A stretch of DNA of 64,000 nt from Streptomyces sp. NBC_00569 (GTDB taxonomy: Bacteria > Actinomycetota > Actinomycetes > Streptomycetales > Streptomycetaceae), in assembly GCF_036345255.1 (NCBI RefSeq), contig NZ_CP107783.1:2294001-2358000 (forward strand), read 5' to 3'. Positions 42,201-52,240 of the stretch are shown piece by piece. Position 1 is the first letter of the stretch. Every line of letters starts with the position of its first letter. The translations under genes and the position numbers were made by a program. Below the pieces are notes generated by a model. That model ran no database searches. It was not told the DNA's origin and was given only the letters and a program-made list of their open reading frames with translations.

Positions 42201-43138
42201 ACGTCCAGGGTCCGTGGGCGGACATCCAGGGGATCGTCGACGTATACGTGGGCGCTGGACTCACCGAGCAAGCCTTGGCAACGGCGCGGCGGACGGTGCC
42301 CATGGTGACGAACTCCCGGACGCGGGTGGTGTCGCTCAGCGCTGTCGCCCGGGCCGGCGACCCCGCTCCCGGCCTGGATCTGCTGCACACCGCGTCGCTC
42401 GGCAACGACCGTCAGCAGACGTCACCCCCGGTCATCGACCTTAGCGACTGGATCATGCTCGCGCGTGTGATCTCGCGACAGGGCCGAGTCGAGGACGTAC
42501 GCGAGGCCGTCAACAGACGTCTGATGCGGGATTTTCGTCATTACACCGAGCGGGACGTGTGGTCCATCACCCACCTCTGGGACGTGTGGTCCATCGCCGG
42601 CCTCCTGGCCGAGATCAGGGACGAGAGGAACCGACAGATGCTGCTGTGGCTGGCCCGCAACGGCAGCGGCGGGCCACGTAGGGCGGCAGCCGCTGCGCTG
42701 TTGGAAACCGACGACCGACAACACGGCATCGAGGCCCTCGTCAGCGAGTCCACCGGGCCACCGGGCCACATCACCAGCGCCGTCGAACTCGTGCATTCCC
42801 TTCTCCTTGTCGGGGCCGAGGACCAAGCCGTGTCCCTGCTGCACCGCGCCATCAGCGACATCGCACCGGACAACTCGCATCAGCGCTGTACCGCCTTCGA
42901 CCTGATGTCCTGGCTGCGTCCGGCCCAAGCCCGCCACGTCCTCCTCGATCTGATCCGCACCGATTCCTTGCACCCCAGGTCTGCTGCGGCTCGACGAGCG
43001 TGCCACCGCGCTGATCATGCTCCGCCGAGTCCTCGACCGGCCAGACCCGGAAAGTACGGACCTGCTCAGCGCTGCCAGCCTGTTCGCCTGGACCGGCGAA
43101 CGGGCCGACGCCATCAGAGCGTACGAACGGATCCTTGA
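39266..43138 (+). CDS. Trypsin-NACHT STAND protein, frame ends early
   Basis: 1290 codons from ATG 39266 (GGGGAGG five bases upstream). Residues 1-230 are a trypsin-like protease: H48 in LTAAHVV, D82 in VDVAIV, S184 in GMSGAP. The NACHT ATPase follows: Walker A GGPGTGKSTF (K337) and Walker B WLLLVDGLDEI; the helical part ends with a HRSFAEYLAAR-type motif. The C-terminal half is a long helical repeat sensor. Near 42970-42990 the frame leaves the plausible sequence, and similar coding continues in another frame (43017-43451). Such proteins act in Avs-like recognition of invaders; protease-mediated signalling is inferred. Confidence 0.85.
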   Translation: MEGRLGFASAGLDPDRVAEVIVEGSAEPRGRRGSGYRIRAGFVLTAAHVVRDASLVRVRFRADRPGSWTADGTVLWRNTDVDVAIVAIAEAGRPVGAVVPVRFGGIQDHDGDVPCSTMGFPRHKLRNDPTDASHPGPPSVYRDSAHVNGTVSPWSNLREATLSIRVPAPEHDPDPQRSPWEGMSGAPVWSGGCLIGLVRSHHRSDGLGQLAASRVDHWYHRLDDTQLSELTLLIGLPPRDQLAQVALPGSSHTLRDEALEALLRAEREASALQPYRIPGLRSPELRQVYVDQWADREPGLTAGSGTEPGLATERVPVAEVLNARRHVLIEGGPGTGKSTFTHHVSGTLASVRLGDEAAAAAADLTGVSAVAVRVPAGHLADDAPLTSLLHASVRTRLGIRLTHELPADLFAAPPHGVPWLLLVDGLDEILDPVARERVITTIARDAANPSSPYRWVVTTRPLPAGELAPLRNAGLGPCTLAAFDDAQLQTLAEGWLVGPSADESGRARVEEFLRQLDESELRQLARAPLLATITLTIFHRRNRQGLPTGRPGLYREFIAYLLTGRDGEAERRRAFRQAAGAAGAGSRLAEWLYQNRVSLLQFLANRTLSTEASLLAESLAWVRAHAPDPPDFLVGWPDIILGLLTGTGLVTDADGTGELQWVHRSFAEYLAARDAAEALPSTWPGTDPHADALLREALEGVGQDQSALTLACWAEHRDTAVARLLDFLIVWSDAYEVLLKHHGGGGVTVNDDSSRVDQYIALAGRLLAEGVPVPAAMSGQILDRLLIRARSIFNARYFCQLVAAQPQRERARNALMRMAHDNDLSGVIRADAALTVGRIFGLDVLHDATEPLLALDGSESFLYEEGGRMASMGISDVRAIIAYKISALGHAARPLANAFLDRMVLAEDDGWGRFLAAEAALAVSDSDRAASFITSVPPGAHRNIPGEVSVLLRTGRQDVAARTVDAWFASSAERDRWGDVQGPWADIQGIVDVYVGAGLTEQALATARRTVPMVTNSRTRVVSLSAVARAGDPAPGLDLLHTASLGNDRQQTSPPVIDLSDWIMLARVISRQGRVEDVREAVNRRLMRDFRHYTERDVWSITHLWDVWSIAGLLAEIRDERNRQMLLWLARNGSGGPRRAAAAALLETDDRQHGIEALVSESTGPPGHITSAVELVHSLLLVGAEDQAVSLLHRAISDIAPDNSHQRCTAFDLMSWLRPAQARHVLLDLIRTDSLHPRSAAARRACHRADHAPPSPRPARPGKYGPAQRCQPVRLDRRTGRRHQSVRTDP

Positions 43139-43451
43139 GGAAGCCACTCGCCTCGACAAGCGGAGCGACTCCTATTTCTCCCATGTCGTCATCGCGGCGC
43201 AATTCCTGGACTCCGAGGGGCGGCTCGGCGCCGGCCAGTGCGAAGTACTTGCCGCCGCGGCCGCGAGCATTCTGCCTTGGGCCTCCGCTTGGAGGACCAC
43301 TTTACTCACGGTGACCGGACTGCTCGCCCGCAACGGCGCCACCCCGTCCGCCCTCGCTCTGCTCACCCGCGCCCTCCAGGACGCCCCGGACTCTCATCCT
43401 CTGTTCGAGGAGGAGGTCCGTCGTCTCCGCGGCGATGTGGATACGTCGTAG
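43017..43451 (+). pseudogene. Displaced C-terminus of the trypsin-NACHT protein
   Basis: This frame continues helical-repeat sequence (LRLDERATALIMLRRVLDRPDPESTDLLSAASLFAWTGERADAIRAYERILEEATRL...LLTRALQDAPDSHPLFEEEVRRLRGDV) directly where the main frame turns into Arg/Pro/His-rich nonsense. One base gained or lost in the run near 42975 would join both into a protein of about 1395 residues. It is a frameshift mutation, a sequencing error, or less likely recoding. Confidence 0.75.
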
Positions 43452-43568
43452 CAGCAGGCACCTTCGCGCACCCGTATCCAGCCGCACAGCGTCAGAAGCT
43501 GTGCCTGATGCATCCATTCCAATTGAGGCGGAGCTTCGCATCCTGAAGAAATGCCCGGCCCGGTAGCC

Positions 43569-43592
43569 TGTGCCGCTCGGAAACTCATCGCC
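43569..43592 (+). repeat. IS left-end-like sequence, copy 1
   Basis: tgtgccgctcggaaactcatcg and neighbours match 60756-60779 with one or two differences. In both places a transposase N-terminal fragment follows on the same strand within about 75 bases. Confidence 0.55.
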
Positions 43593-43644
43593 GCTGGTCA
43601 GGGGCGGGCCTCCGTACGGCAGCGGGGACTGCGAGCTTAGCCGG

Positions 43645-43900
43645 ATGATCTTGTCGACGGTGGACTCGGTGGTTCGGTGTCTGCTGTCGGTACCAGTCGT
43701 GTTGCTGCGCCGAAACGCCTCCAGGGACGCGGAGTTGCTGGCCCTGCAGCACGAGAACGCGGGCTGCGTCGGCAGCTGTCACGGGTGCGGTATGAGCCGG
43801 CGGACCGGTTGTGGCTCGCGGCACTGTCTCGCCTGATACCCCGACAGCAGTGGGGAGAGGTCTTCGCGGCTTCCTCTCCGAAGGCCGGCGCTTCGTCAGC
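43645..43900 (+). pseudogene. rve-type transposase N-terminal fragment
   Basis: MILSTVDSVVRCLLSVPVVLLRRNASRDAELLALQHENA, then after a shift RRQLSRVRYEPADRLWLAALSRLIPRQQWGEVF. This is the first quarter of the family protein; the rest is missing. Confidence 0.7.
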
Positions 43901-43930
43901 GCCTTGCTCCGAGTAAAGGAGACGGCGCCC

Positions 43931-44014
43931 ATGTCTCTGCCGGAGATCCGCTGGGTCGACATCGAAGCGAGCGGCGGCAAGGCCGTGGACGTGATCGCAG
44001 CCGCCCTCGCCTGA
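43931..44014 (+). CDS. 27-codon open frame with good ribosome site
   Basis: MSLPEIRWVDIEASGGKAVDVIAAALA, preceded by AAAGGAGA at about eight bases. It ends 11 bases before the 55-bp repeat. It may be the start of a gene cut by rearrangement, or a small peptide gene. No family recognised. Confidence 0.3.
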   Translation: MSLPEIRWVDIEASGGKAVDVIAAALA

Positions 44015-44025
44015 CAGGCTCGGGA

Positions 44026-44080
44026 CCCTGTCAGGTTCCAGAACTCGGCCTGGCTCTATGACCAGTGGCGATGGGTGGAG
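44026..44080 (+). repeat. 55-bp direct repeat, copy 1
   Basis: Identical to 44643-44697. One frame encodes [17 protein letters not shown], a Trp-rich peptide that looks like real protein sequence. The two copies bracket the pyrE-like pseudogene. Confidence 0.85.
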
Positions 44081-44130
44081 AGTCCATGGGGAGAACAGCC
44101 CCCGCTGGGGAGTATGCGGGGAGTCCCGGC

Positions 44131-44160
44131 TCCCCCCTGCGGCCTACGGCCGCAGGGGGA
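44131..44160. terminator. GC-rich hairpin before the pyrE-like pseudogene
   Basis: cccctgcggcc and ggccgcagggg pair around TAC, giving an 11-13 bp stem. It probably ended transcription of whatever gene was upstream. Confidence 0.6.
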
Positions 44161-44238
44161 GGGTGGGTCTCCTGGCCGTGGCCCTGTGCAGCGAGCCCGT
44201 GTCGTGGCTCGACGGGATGCTTGGAAGACTGGCTGCCT

Positions 44239-44642
44239 GTGACTCATTCTGATCTTGCTCGCCGTATCCATGCCGTCTCTCACCTTCAGGGCCAGTTCAC
44301 GCTTCGGTCCGGACGCGATGCCACGGAGTACTTCGATAAGTACCGGTTCGAAGGCGATCCCGTTCTTCTGGACGAGATTGCCCAGCGGATGGCACCACTG
44401 GTGCCGTCCGACACGGAGGTGCTGGCCAGTCTGGAGATGGGCGGCATTCCGGTGGTGACTGCGCTCGGCCGGCATACGGGTCTGCCCTGCGCGTTCGTGC
44501 GCAAGCAGGCCAAGCCGCATGGCACCTGCCGTCTCGCCGAGGGGCGCCGAGACTGAGGGCCGTCGGGTGCTGGTGGTGGAGGACGTGGTCACCAGCGGTG
44601 GCCAGATCGTGCTGTCGACCGCGGACTTGCGTGGCCTGGGTG
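44239..44642 (+). pseudogene. pyrE: Orotate phosphoribosyltransferase, frameshifted and 3'-truncated
   Basis: GTG start, then LARRIHAVSHLQGQFTLRSGRDATEYFDKYRFEGDPVLLDEIAQRMAPLVP, LASLEMGGIPVVTALGRHTGLPCAFVRKQAKPHGTCRLAEG. A shift near 44545 moves to the frame AETEGRRVLVVEDVVTSGGQIVLSTADLRGLGA, which holds the PRPP-binding loop. The C-terminus is replaced at 44643 by the second 55-bp repeat. Orotate phosphoribosyltransferase makes OMP in pyrimidine synthesis; the functional gene must be elsewhere. Confidence 0.82.
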
Positions 44643-44933
<291 letters not shown>

Positions 44934-45042
44934 ATCATCCGCGCAGGTGAAGGCCCCGATCGTCGATCACAGTCGTGGGCGGTCACGTCACCCACGACTA
45001 CGCTGTTCCAGCACATGGTGGACGGCGGCATCATGGTCTGCC

Positions 45043-46133
45043 GTGCTACTACGCCTGGCCTACCTCACCATGACGAACACCTTCTCGCTCATACGCCTGC
45101 TGCCGATGAGCGACCGCGACAAGGAGATCGAGATCCTGGTGCTGCGGCACCAACTCACGGTCTTGCAACGCCAGATCGACAAGCCAGCATTCACCCCGGG
45201 CGACCGGCTCCTGTTCGCCGGCTGCTCCACCACCTGCCGATGGACAAGCTTCGACGGCTCCACCTGCTGGTGCGCCCGGACACCATCCTGCGCTGGCACC
45301 GCAACTTCCTAAAACGCCGTCACGCCGCGACATGCGCGCCCCGACGGCGCGGACGCCCGCGCACCGTGCGCTCCATCCGCACCCTGGTCCTGCGCCTGGC
45401 CCGCGACAACAACGCCTGGGGATACCGGCGCATCCATGGCGAGCTGGCCGCCCTCGACATCAAGGTCGCCGCCTCCACCGTCTGGGAGATACTCAAAGAG
45501 CACGGGATCGACACCTCTCCCCAACGCCAGTACACCACCTGGGCCGACTTCATGCGCAGCCAGGCCGATACCCTGCTCGCCTGCGACTTCTTCGAGACCC
45601 GCACCCTGACCGGGGCGCGCCTGTACGTCTTCGCGGTCATCGAGCACGCCACCCGGCGCATCCGGATCCTGGGCGCCACCGCCCACCCCACCACCGCCTG
45701 GGTCACGCAGCTCGGACGCAACCTCGTCACGGACTTGGAGGATGTGGGCAGCGGGACCAAGTTCCTGATCCGCGACCGAGATTCCAAGTTCACCGCAGCC
45801 TTCGACGAGGTCCTGATCGATGCCGGACTGGCGGTCATCAAGTGTGGCATCCGCGTGCCCCGCATGAACTCGATCACGGAACGGTGGATACAAACCTGCC
45901 GGCGCGAGCTTCTGGACCGCACCCTGATCTGGAACCAGCGCCACCTCCTCCACGCGCTGCGCGAGTTCGCGACGTTCTACAACGGGCACCGGCCGCACCG
46001 AACCCTGAAGCAAGCCGCGCCGCTTCGCCTACTACCCGAACCGATCCACGTGCCAGCGCACATCAGACACTTGGAAGTCCGTCGACGAGACCGGCTCGGC
46101 GGAACCCTCCACGAGTACCGACATGCTGCTTGA
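45043..46133 (+). pseudogene. rve-type transposase (IS3/IS481-like), one frameshift
   Basis: N-terminus in one frame (VLLRLAYLTMTNTFSLIRLLPMSDRDKEIEILVLRHQLTVLQRQ) and, after a shift near 45220, the rest in another: LLVRPDTILRWHRNFL, RPRTVRSIRTLVLRLARDNNAWGYRRIHGELAAL, CDFFETRTL (Asp), FLIRDRDSKF (Asp), NSITERWIQTCRREL (Glu), YNGHRPHRTLKQAAPL, GGTLHEYRHAA and stop. The DDE triad is intact. The element could be active only if the shift is an error or programmed. Homologous to 37107-38280. Confidence 0.85.
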
Positions 46134-46307
46134 CCAGGCCGGATGATTAATCGGCACCCGCAATGTCTGACCAAACGGCATCACCGCAGCCCACAGACCG
46201 AAGTCGTATTTTCGAGCGACACACCTCGGCTCCTTTCCCCGGATCACGCGGCTCGCAGGCGAGTAGCCGTACCCAGGTTGTCAAACCTGCCGGGAACGAG
46301 CCTCCGG

Positions 46308-46997
46308 TCAGGCCTGTCGCTCCTGGTCCAGAAGATGGCGCAGCCACTTCTCCGAATGCGCGATGTGCGCCGCGGCGGCCGACGCGGCCGCCACCGGGTC
46401 GTGGCGACTGATCGCTCCGACGATCTCGCGGTGGCCCGCGTCGCTGACCCGCTTGATGTCCGGGCCCTCGGGCAACGTGAAGATCTGGTGGCGGCGCGAT
46501 CGGGTACGGAACACGGTGAGCAGTGAATCCAGCGCGGGGTTGTCCGCGACGCGCGCGACCTCCGAGTGGAACCGGTGGTCCAGGTCGGAGACTTCCGCCG
46601 GATCATCGGTGGCCTCCATTGCCGCGAGGTGGGCATGCATGCGCTCCAACGCTTCGGCGCCCACTCGCGCGGCGGCCTGCGAGGCGGCGTGCGCCTCCAG
46701 GACCCGGCGCAGCTCGTAGACCTCGAGCAGGCCGGGCAGCGGCAGCAGGTCCACAGTGAGGGAGAGGCTGCCGATGATGTCCTCGGGCCGCAGTGCCGAG
46801 ACGTAGGTGCCCGAGCCGTGGCGCGGTTCGACCACGCGCAGCGCGGCGAGCATCCGCACGGCCTCCCGCAACGGCCCGCGGGAGACTCCGAGTTCGGCGC
46901 ACAGGTCCGCCTCGGGCGGCATGCGCGCACCGGCTGTCAGCCGCCCGTCGGCGATCATGTGCCGCAGGCCGTGAAAGGCCTTCTCCACTGCGGACAT
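46308..46997 (-). CDS. GntR-family regulator, FadR/FCD subgroup
   Basis: 229 residues. N-terminal winged HTH (GLRHMIADGRLTAGARMPPEADLCAELGVSRGPLREAVRMLAALRVVEPRHGSGTYV) and an all-helical FCD domain with metal-binding His/Asp pattern (DLDHRFHSEVARVADN; GHREIVGAISRHD; AHIAHSEKWL). ATG 46997 has GGGGGAG close upstream. Divergent from the aminotransferase gene, which it probably controls. Confidence 0.9.
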   Translation of the reverse strand: MSAVEKAFHGLRHMIADGRLTAGARMPPEADLCAELGVSRGPLREAVRMLAALRVVEPRHGSGTYVSALRPEDIIGSLSLTVDLLPLPGLLEVYELRRVLEAHAASQAAARVGAEALERMHAHLAAMEATDDPAEVSDLDHRFHSEVARVADNPALDSLLTVFRTRSRRHQIFTLPEGPDIKRVSDAGHREIVGAISRHDPVAAASAAAAHIAHSEKWLRHLLDQERQA

Positions 46998-47244
46998 ATC
47001 CCGCTCCCCCGATCCGTCCCGTGCCGTGCCCCACGACCCGCGGCCCGTGCTCCGTCATGCGTGCTTCGACTGATGAGACCCTAGCAAGTCATCTGATGTC
47101 TTCAGGAGAGTGAGATCGACTCGTGCTCCTGTCATCAGCCACCTTCCCTGAAAACTCGGGGAAGGAGCACTTTAATCGCAGCGATGCACATGCCAGGATG
47201 ACGCATGTCATCATACGTCTTGGGTAGTTCCTCCTAGGAGTCGC
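46998..47244. promoter_or_regulatory. Divergent promoter region, GntR-type regulator/aminotransferase
   Basis: 247 bp between the two start codons, with lower GC in its right half. Short partly symmetric elements such as agtcatctgatgt and catgtcatcatacg are candidate operators, but none is a clear palindrome. AGGAG lies just before the aminotransferase ATG. Confidence 0.45.
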
Positions 47245-48465
47245 ATGAGCACGGGCCTGGCCGTCGCCCCGCCGAAACCCTTGTCCCTGCCCAACGGCCG
47301 ACCCGCCGCGGATGCCTGGTCGCTCGACCCGGAGTTGCTGCATCTCAACCACGGTTCGTTCGGTGCGGTGCCGGTGGCGGCACAGCGTGAGCAGGACCGG
47401 CTGCGGGAGCGGGCCGAGCGGGCGCCGGTGGTATGGTTCCCGGCTCAGCCACGGCGGATCGCCACGGCCCGCGCCGAACTCGCCGCGTTCTTGCGTGTGG
47501 ACGCCGACGATCTGGCCCTCGTACCGAACGCGAGCGCCGGAGTCAGCACCGTCCTGGCCTCGCTCACCCTGCCGCCCGAGGCCGAGATCCTGGTCACCGA
47601 TCACGGATACGGCGCGGTCACCATGGCCGCGCAGCGTACGGCCCTGCGCTGCGGCGGGCGGGTGCGGACCGCGCACATCCCTCTCGCGGCCGACGCGGAC
47701 GAGGCGTTTACGGCCGTGGCCGAACAGGTCGGCGATCGCACCGCGCTGATCCTGCTCGACCAGATCACGTCGTCGACCGGCCGACTGCTGCCGGTCGAGC
47801 GGATCGCACGGCTCGCCCGACGGCGCGGCATCCCGTTCCTGGTGGACGGCGCACACGCCCCCGGCATGCTGGCTGCGCCGCTGGACGGTCTCGCCTGCGA
47901 CTTCTGGACCGGCAATCTGCACAAGTTCGCCTGCACCCCGCGCGGCACCTCCGCCCTCGTCGCGCGCGGTCCACTGCGCGCGGCCCTGTACCCGCTGATC
48001 GACTCCTGGGGCACCCAACTGCCCTTCCCCGCACGCTTCGATCACACCGGGACCCAGGACACCTCTGCCTGGCTCGCGGCCCCGGCCGCGCTGTCCTTCG
48101 TCGAGCGGACGTGGGGGTGGGAGACGGTCCGCGGTTATCTGAGCGCGCTCGCCGACTACGGGCAGCACACCGTCGCGGACGCGTTCGCCCGGCACATCGG
48201 ACAGGACGCCGTGCCGGCAGTTGGCACACCCGCGCCGGCGCTACGCCTGGTAAGACTGCCCGACGAGCTCGGCCCCGACCGGTTCGCGAGTGATGTGCTG
48301 CGTGACCGGGCCGCACAGGAACTCGGCGCGGAGACCGCGTTCACGTCCTTCGACGGGGTCGGCTATATCAGGCTCTCCGCGCACGTCTACAACACCCCCG
48401 CCGATTATGAGGAGTTCGCCGAGCGGTGCGTGCCTCGGCTGGTGGCGTGGAGCCGCGCCGCCTAA
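47245..48465 (+). CDS. PLP-dependent aminotransferase class V (isopenicillin-N-epimerase-like)
   Basis: 406 residues. LLHLNHGSFGAVPVAAQREQDRLRE is the typical start of the CefD-like group; then NASAGVSTVLASL, ILLDQITSSTGRLLPVE, FLVDGAHAPGML (PLP-binding Asp/His) and NLHKFACTPRGTSALVAR, where K227 should bind PLP. The C-terminal small domain (YIRLSAHVYNTPADYEEFAERC) is complete. The group includes epimerases, cysteine desulfurase-like lyases and ergothioneine-type enzymes; no beta-lactam genes are nearby, so the substrate is unknown. The SARP gene follows after 73 bp, possibly co-transcribed. Confidence 0.88.
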   Translation: MSTGLAVAPPKPLSLPNGRPAADAWSLDPELLHLNHGSFGAVPVAAQREQDRLRERAERAPVVWFPAQPRRIATARAELAAFLRVDADDLALVPNASAGVSTVLASLTLPPEAEILVTDHGYGAVTMAAQRTALRCGGRVRTAHIPLAADADEAFTAVAEQVGDRTALILLDQITSSTGRLLPVERIARLARRRGIPFLVDGAHAPGMLAAPLDGLACDFWTGNLHKFACTPRGTSALVARGPLRAALYPLIDSWGTQLPFPARFDHTGTQDTSAWLAAPAALSFVERTWGWETVRGYLSALADYGQHTVADAFARHIGQDAVPAVGTPAPALRLVRLPDELGPDRFASDVLRDRAAQELGAETAFTSFDGVGYIRLSAHVYNTPADYEEFAERCVPRLVAWSRAA

Positions 48466-48538
48466 GCCCGCGCGCGCCCCCGGCCCAGCAGCCCGCACGG
48501 CTCTCCGAACACGGTCCCGACGAGGAAGGTAACGACCC

Positions 48539-50197
48539 GTGGCCCCGAGCATATCGACGGACCTCCCCCCACTCCCGCCCGCGTACGACAGCGCTCTGGT
48601 GCGGTACCGCCTCCTAGGCCAGGTACGCGCGGAGCGTGCCGGAGAGCCGCTACCGCCGGGCACCCCGAAACAGCAGGCGCTTCTCGCGGCGCTGCTGCTG
48701 CGCGGCGGTGAACAGGTCGAGCGCACCGAACTGGTGCGGGCCGTCTGGGGCGAGCACGCGCCGGACAGCGCGGCGGGCCTGCTCGCCACGTACACAGCGC
48801 GCCTGCGCAAGGCGCTGGAGCCGGACCGAGCCCGCCGCGCCGCACCCCGGCTCCTGATCACGCGGGGCACCACCTACGGGCTGCATCTGCGGCGGGACGC
48901 ACTGGACCTGTGGCGGTTCGAGGACGCGCTGTCCGAGGCGCGCCGGGAGCGCCGCGCGGGCCGGGTCGGCGCCGCCCGCACCTATTACGAGCAGGCCCTC
49001 GCCCAGTGGCGGGGCGAGCAGGCGCTGAGCGGGGTGCCGGAACGCTGTGCGGCGGATGCCCGGCACCGGCTCGCCGGGCTGCGCCTCGACGCCCGCCTCG
49101 AACACGCCGAGGCACTGCTCGACCTCGGTGAACATGCCGAGGCCGCCGAGCGGATCGCCCCGCTGGTGCCGGGCAGACCGTACGACGAGCGGTTGCAGGC
49201 GCTGCTGATGCTGGCGCTGTACCGCAGCGGGCGCACGCCCGAGGCCCTCGCCCTGTTCCGCGGAGTGCGGCGCGCCCTCGTGCACGACCTGGGTGTCGAA
49301 CCGCGCCCGGGACTGAGCCGGCTGCACGAGCGCATCCTGCACGCCGACCCCTCGCTGGCCGCACCCAGGCAGCCGCCGCGGTCACTCACGCCCGCGTGTC
49401 CGGCACCGGCCCACCGCCTGCCCGTGCCCGCTCAACTGCCGCGCGACAGCGCCGACTTCACCGGTCGGGAGGAGGAGGTGCGGCAGCTGCGCGAACTGCT
49501 GCGGCGCCCCGAGTCCCCCGCCGCCGTCTGCCCCACCGTGGTGATCTCCGGTGCGGCGGGCCTCGGCAAGAGCACGCTTGCCGTGCACGTCGCCCACCAG
49601 GTGCGGGACCGGTTCCCGGACGGCCAGCTCTACGCGGTGCTCGGCGGGCGCGCCCCTGCCGACGTGCTCGGCCGGTTCCTGGAGGACCTCGGGGTGGCGC
49701 CGCACGAGGTGCCCGACGGTCTGGAGCGGCGCGCCGTCCGGTTCCGTACGCTCACCGCCGAACGTCGGCTCCTCGTCCTGCTCGACGACGCCCAGTCCAC
49801 GGACCAGTTGCGGGAGTTGCTGCCCGCGGCGCCCGGCTGCGCGGTGCTGGTGACCAGCCGGGCCCCGCTGCGGGACCTGCCCGGCCGGGTGCCGCTCCGG
49901 CTCGGCCCGCTGGACGCGGCCCAGTCCCTGCGGCTGTTGCGCCGGTTCGCTTCGGGGGCGCCGCTGGCCTCGGTCGCGGCGCTGCCGTACCGTTCGGCGG
50001 CCACCGCGACGGCTACGTCCGCTCTGCACAGCCTCGCGGACGGCTGCGCCGGGCATCCGCTGGCGCTGCGGCTCGCCGCCGCGCGGGCCGCCGACGAAGC
50101 GGCCCGGGTGGACGACATCGGCGGGCCGCCCGCTTCGCACCCGGGGTTCCCGGACGGCCCGCGCACCGCCAGGACCCGTATCGCATCGGCAGGTTGA
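48539..50197 (+). CDS. SARP/AfsR-type regulator with BTAD and NB-ARC domains
   Basis: 552 residues from GTG. OmpR-type DNA-binding domain ([47 protein letters not shown]...[10 protein letters not shown]), BTAD ([24 protein letters not shown]...LHERIL) and NB-ARC ATPase ([48 protein letters not shown]). The usual TPR extension of AfsR is missing and the end ([11 protein letters not shown]...) is low-complexity, so it may be a short form or truncated. SARPs activate secondary-metabolite genes in Streptomyces; the target here is not evident. Confidence 0.88.
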   Translation: MAPSISTDLPPLPPAYDSALVRYRLLGQVRAERAGEPLPPGTPKQQALLAALLLRGGEQVERTELVRAVWGEHAPDSAAGLLATYTARLRKALEPDRARRAAPRLLITRGTTYGLHLRRDALDLWRFEDALSEARRERRAGRVGAARTYYEQALAQWRGEQALSGVPERCAADARHRLAGLRLDARLEHAEALLDLGEHAEAAERIAPLVPGRPYDERLQALLMLALYRSGRTPEALALFRGVRRALVHDLGVEPRPGLSRLHERILHADPSLAAPRQPPRSLTPACPAPAHRLPVPAQLPRDSADFTGREEEVRQLRELLRRPESPAAVCPTVVISGAAGLGKSTLAVHVAHQVRDRFPDGQLYAVLGGRAPADVLGRFLEDLGVAPHEVPDGLERRAVRFRTLTAERRLLVLLDDAQSTDQLRELLPAAPGCAVLVTSRAPLRDLPGRVPLRLGPLDAAQSLRLLRRFASGAPLASVAALPYRSAATATATSALHSLADGCAGHPLALRLAAARAADEAARVDDIGGPPASHPGFPDGPRTARTRIASAG

Positions 50198-50204
50198 CCT
50201 CCCG

Positions 50205-51220
50205 TCAGTCCACACTCCCGGCGAGCATCGCGTCCGTGAAGTGACAGGCGCCGGCCCGCTGCCCCCGCACCGTCAGCAGGGGCTCGGTGTCACGGCACAG
50301 GTCCTGTGCGCGCGGGCACCGGGTGTGGAACCGGCAGCCCGGCGGCGGTGCGGACGGCGACGGCGGATCGCCCGCGAGGACGATGCGGGTGCGGCGCGGG
50401 GCGTGCGGGTCGCGGATGCGGTCGAGGGAGGGTTCGGCCGACAGGAGCGCCTCGGTGTAGGGGTGGCCCGGGGCCGCGTAGAGGGCGTCCACCGGGGCCT
50501 GTTCGGCGACCTTGCCCAGGTACATCACGGTGACGTCGTCGCACACGTGGCGTACGACGCCGAGGTCGTGGGAGACGAAGACGAGCGCGAGGCCCAGTTC
50601 GCGCCGGAGCTTCAGGAGCAGGTTGACGACCTGGGCCTGCACCGACAGGTCGAGCGCCGAGACGGGCTCGTCGCACAGCAGCACGTCGGGGCCGAGGGCG
50701 AGGCCGCGGGCGATGCCGATGCGCTGGCGCTGTCCGCCGGAGAATTGGTGCGGATAGCGGTCCGCGTGACGGGCGTCGAGGCCGACCAGTTCGAGGAGTT
50801 CGGCGATCCGGGCCCGCCTCCCGGCGCGCGGGACGACATCGGGATGGACGTCGAAGGCCTCCCCGATGATCTCGCCGACCCTCAGCCGTGGGTTGAGCGA
50901 GGCGTACGGGTCCTGGAAGACGACCTGGACGCGGCGGCGCCACCGCTTGAGGGCGGCGCCGCGCAGCCGCGCGACGTCCTCGCCCTCGAAGAGGAGCCGC
51001 CCGTAGGTCGGCCGCTCCAGCGCGCACAGCAGCCGCAGCAGGGTCGACTTGCCGCAGCCGGACTCGCCGACGATGCCGAGCGCCTGGCCGCGCCGCAGCT
51101 CCAGGTCGACGCCGTCGACGGCCCGGACCACGGCCGCGCCCCGGCCGCGCCGCCACGGCAGCGCGGGCCCGCCGCCGTAGTGCTTGACCAGCCGTTCGGC
51201 CCTGAGGATCACGTCGTCGG

Positions 51221-51224
<4 letters not shown>
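50205..51224 (-). CDS. Oligopeptide-type ABC transporter ATPase (DppF/OppF-like)
   Basis: 339 residues. Walker [11 protein letters not shown]-loop [13 protein letters not shown], signature [17 protein letters not shown], Walker [15 protein letters not shown]-loop [11 protein letters not shown]. The C-terminal Cys-rich extension ([15 protein letters not shown]) is typical of the Opp/Dpp subfamily. ATG 51224 overlaps the stop of the preceding ATPase by ATGA, so the longer frame to 51326 is rejected. Last gene of the five-gene importer operon. Confidence 0.92.
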
Positions 51225-52237
<1,013 letters not shown>

Positions 52238-52240
52238 CGC

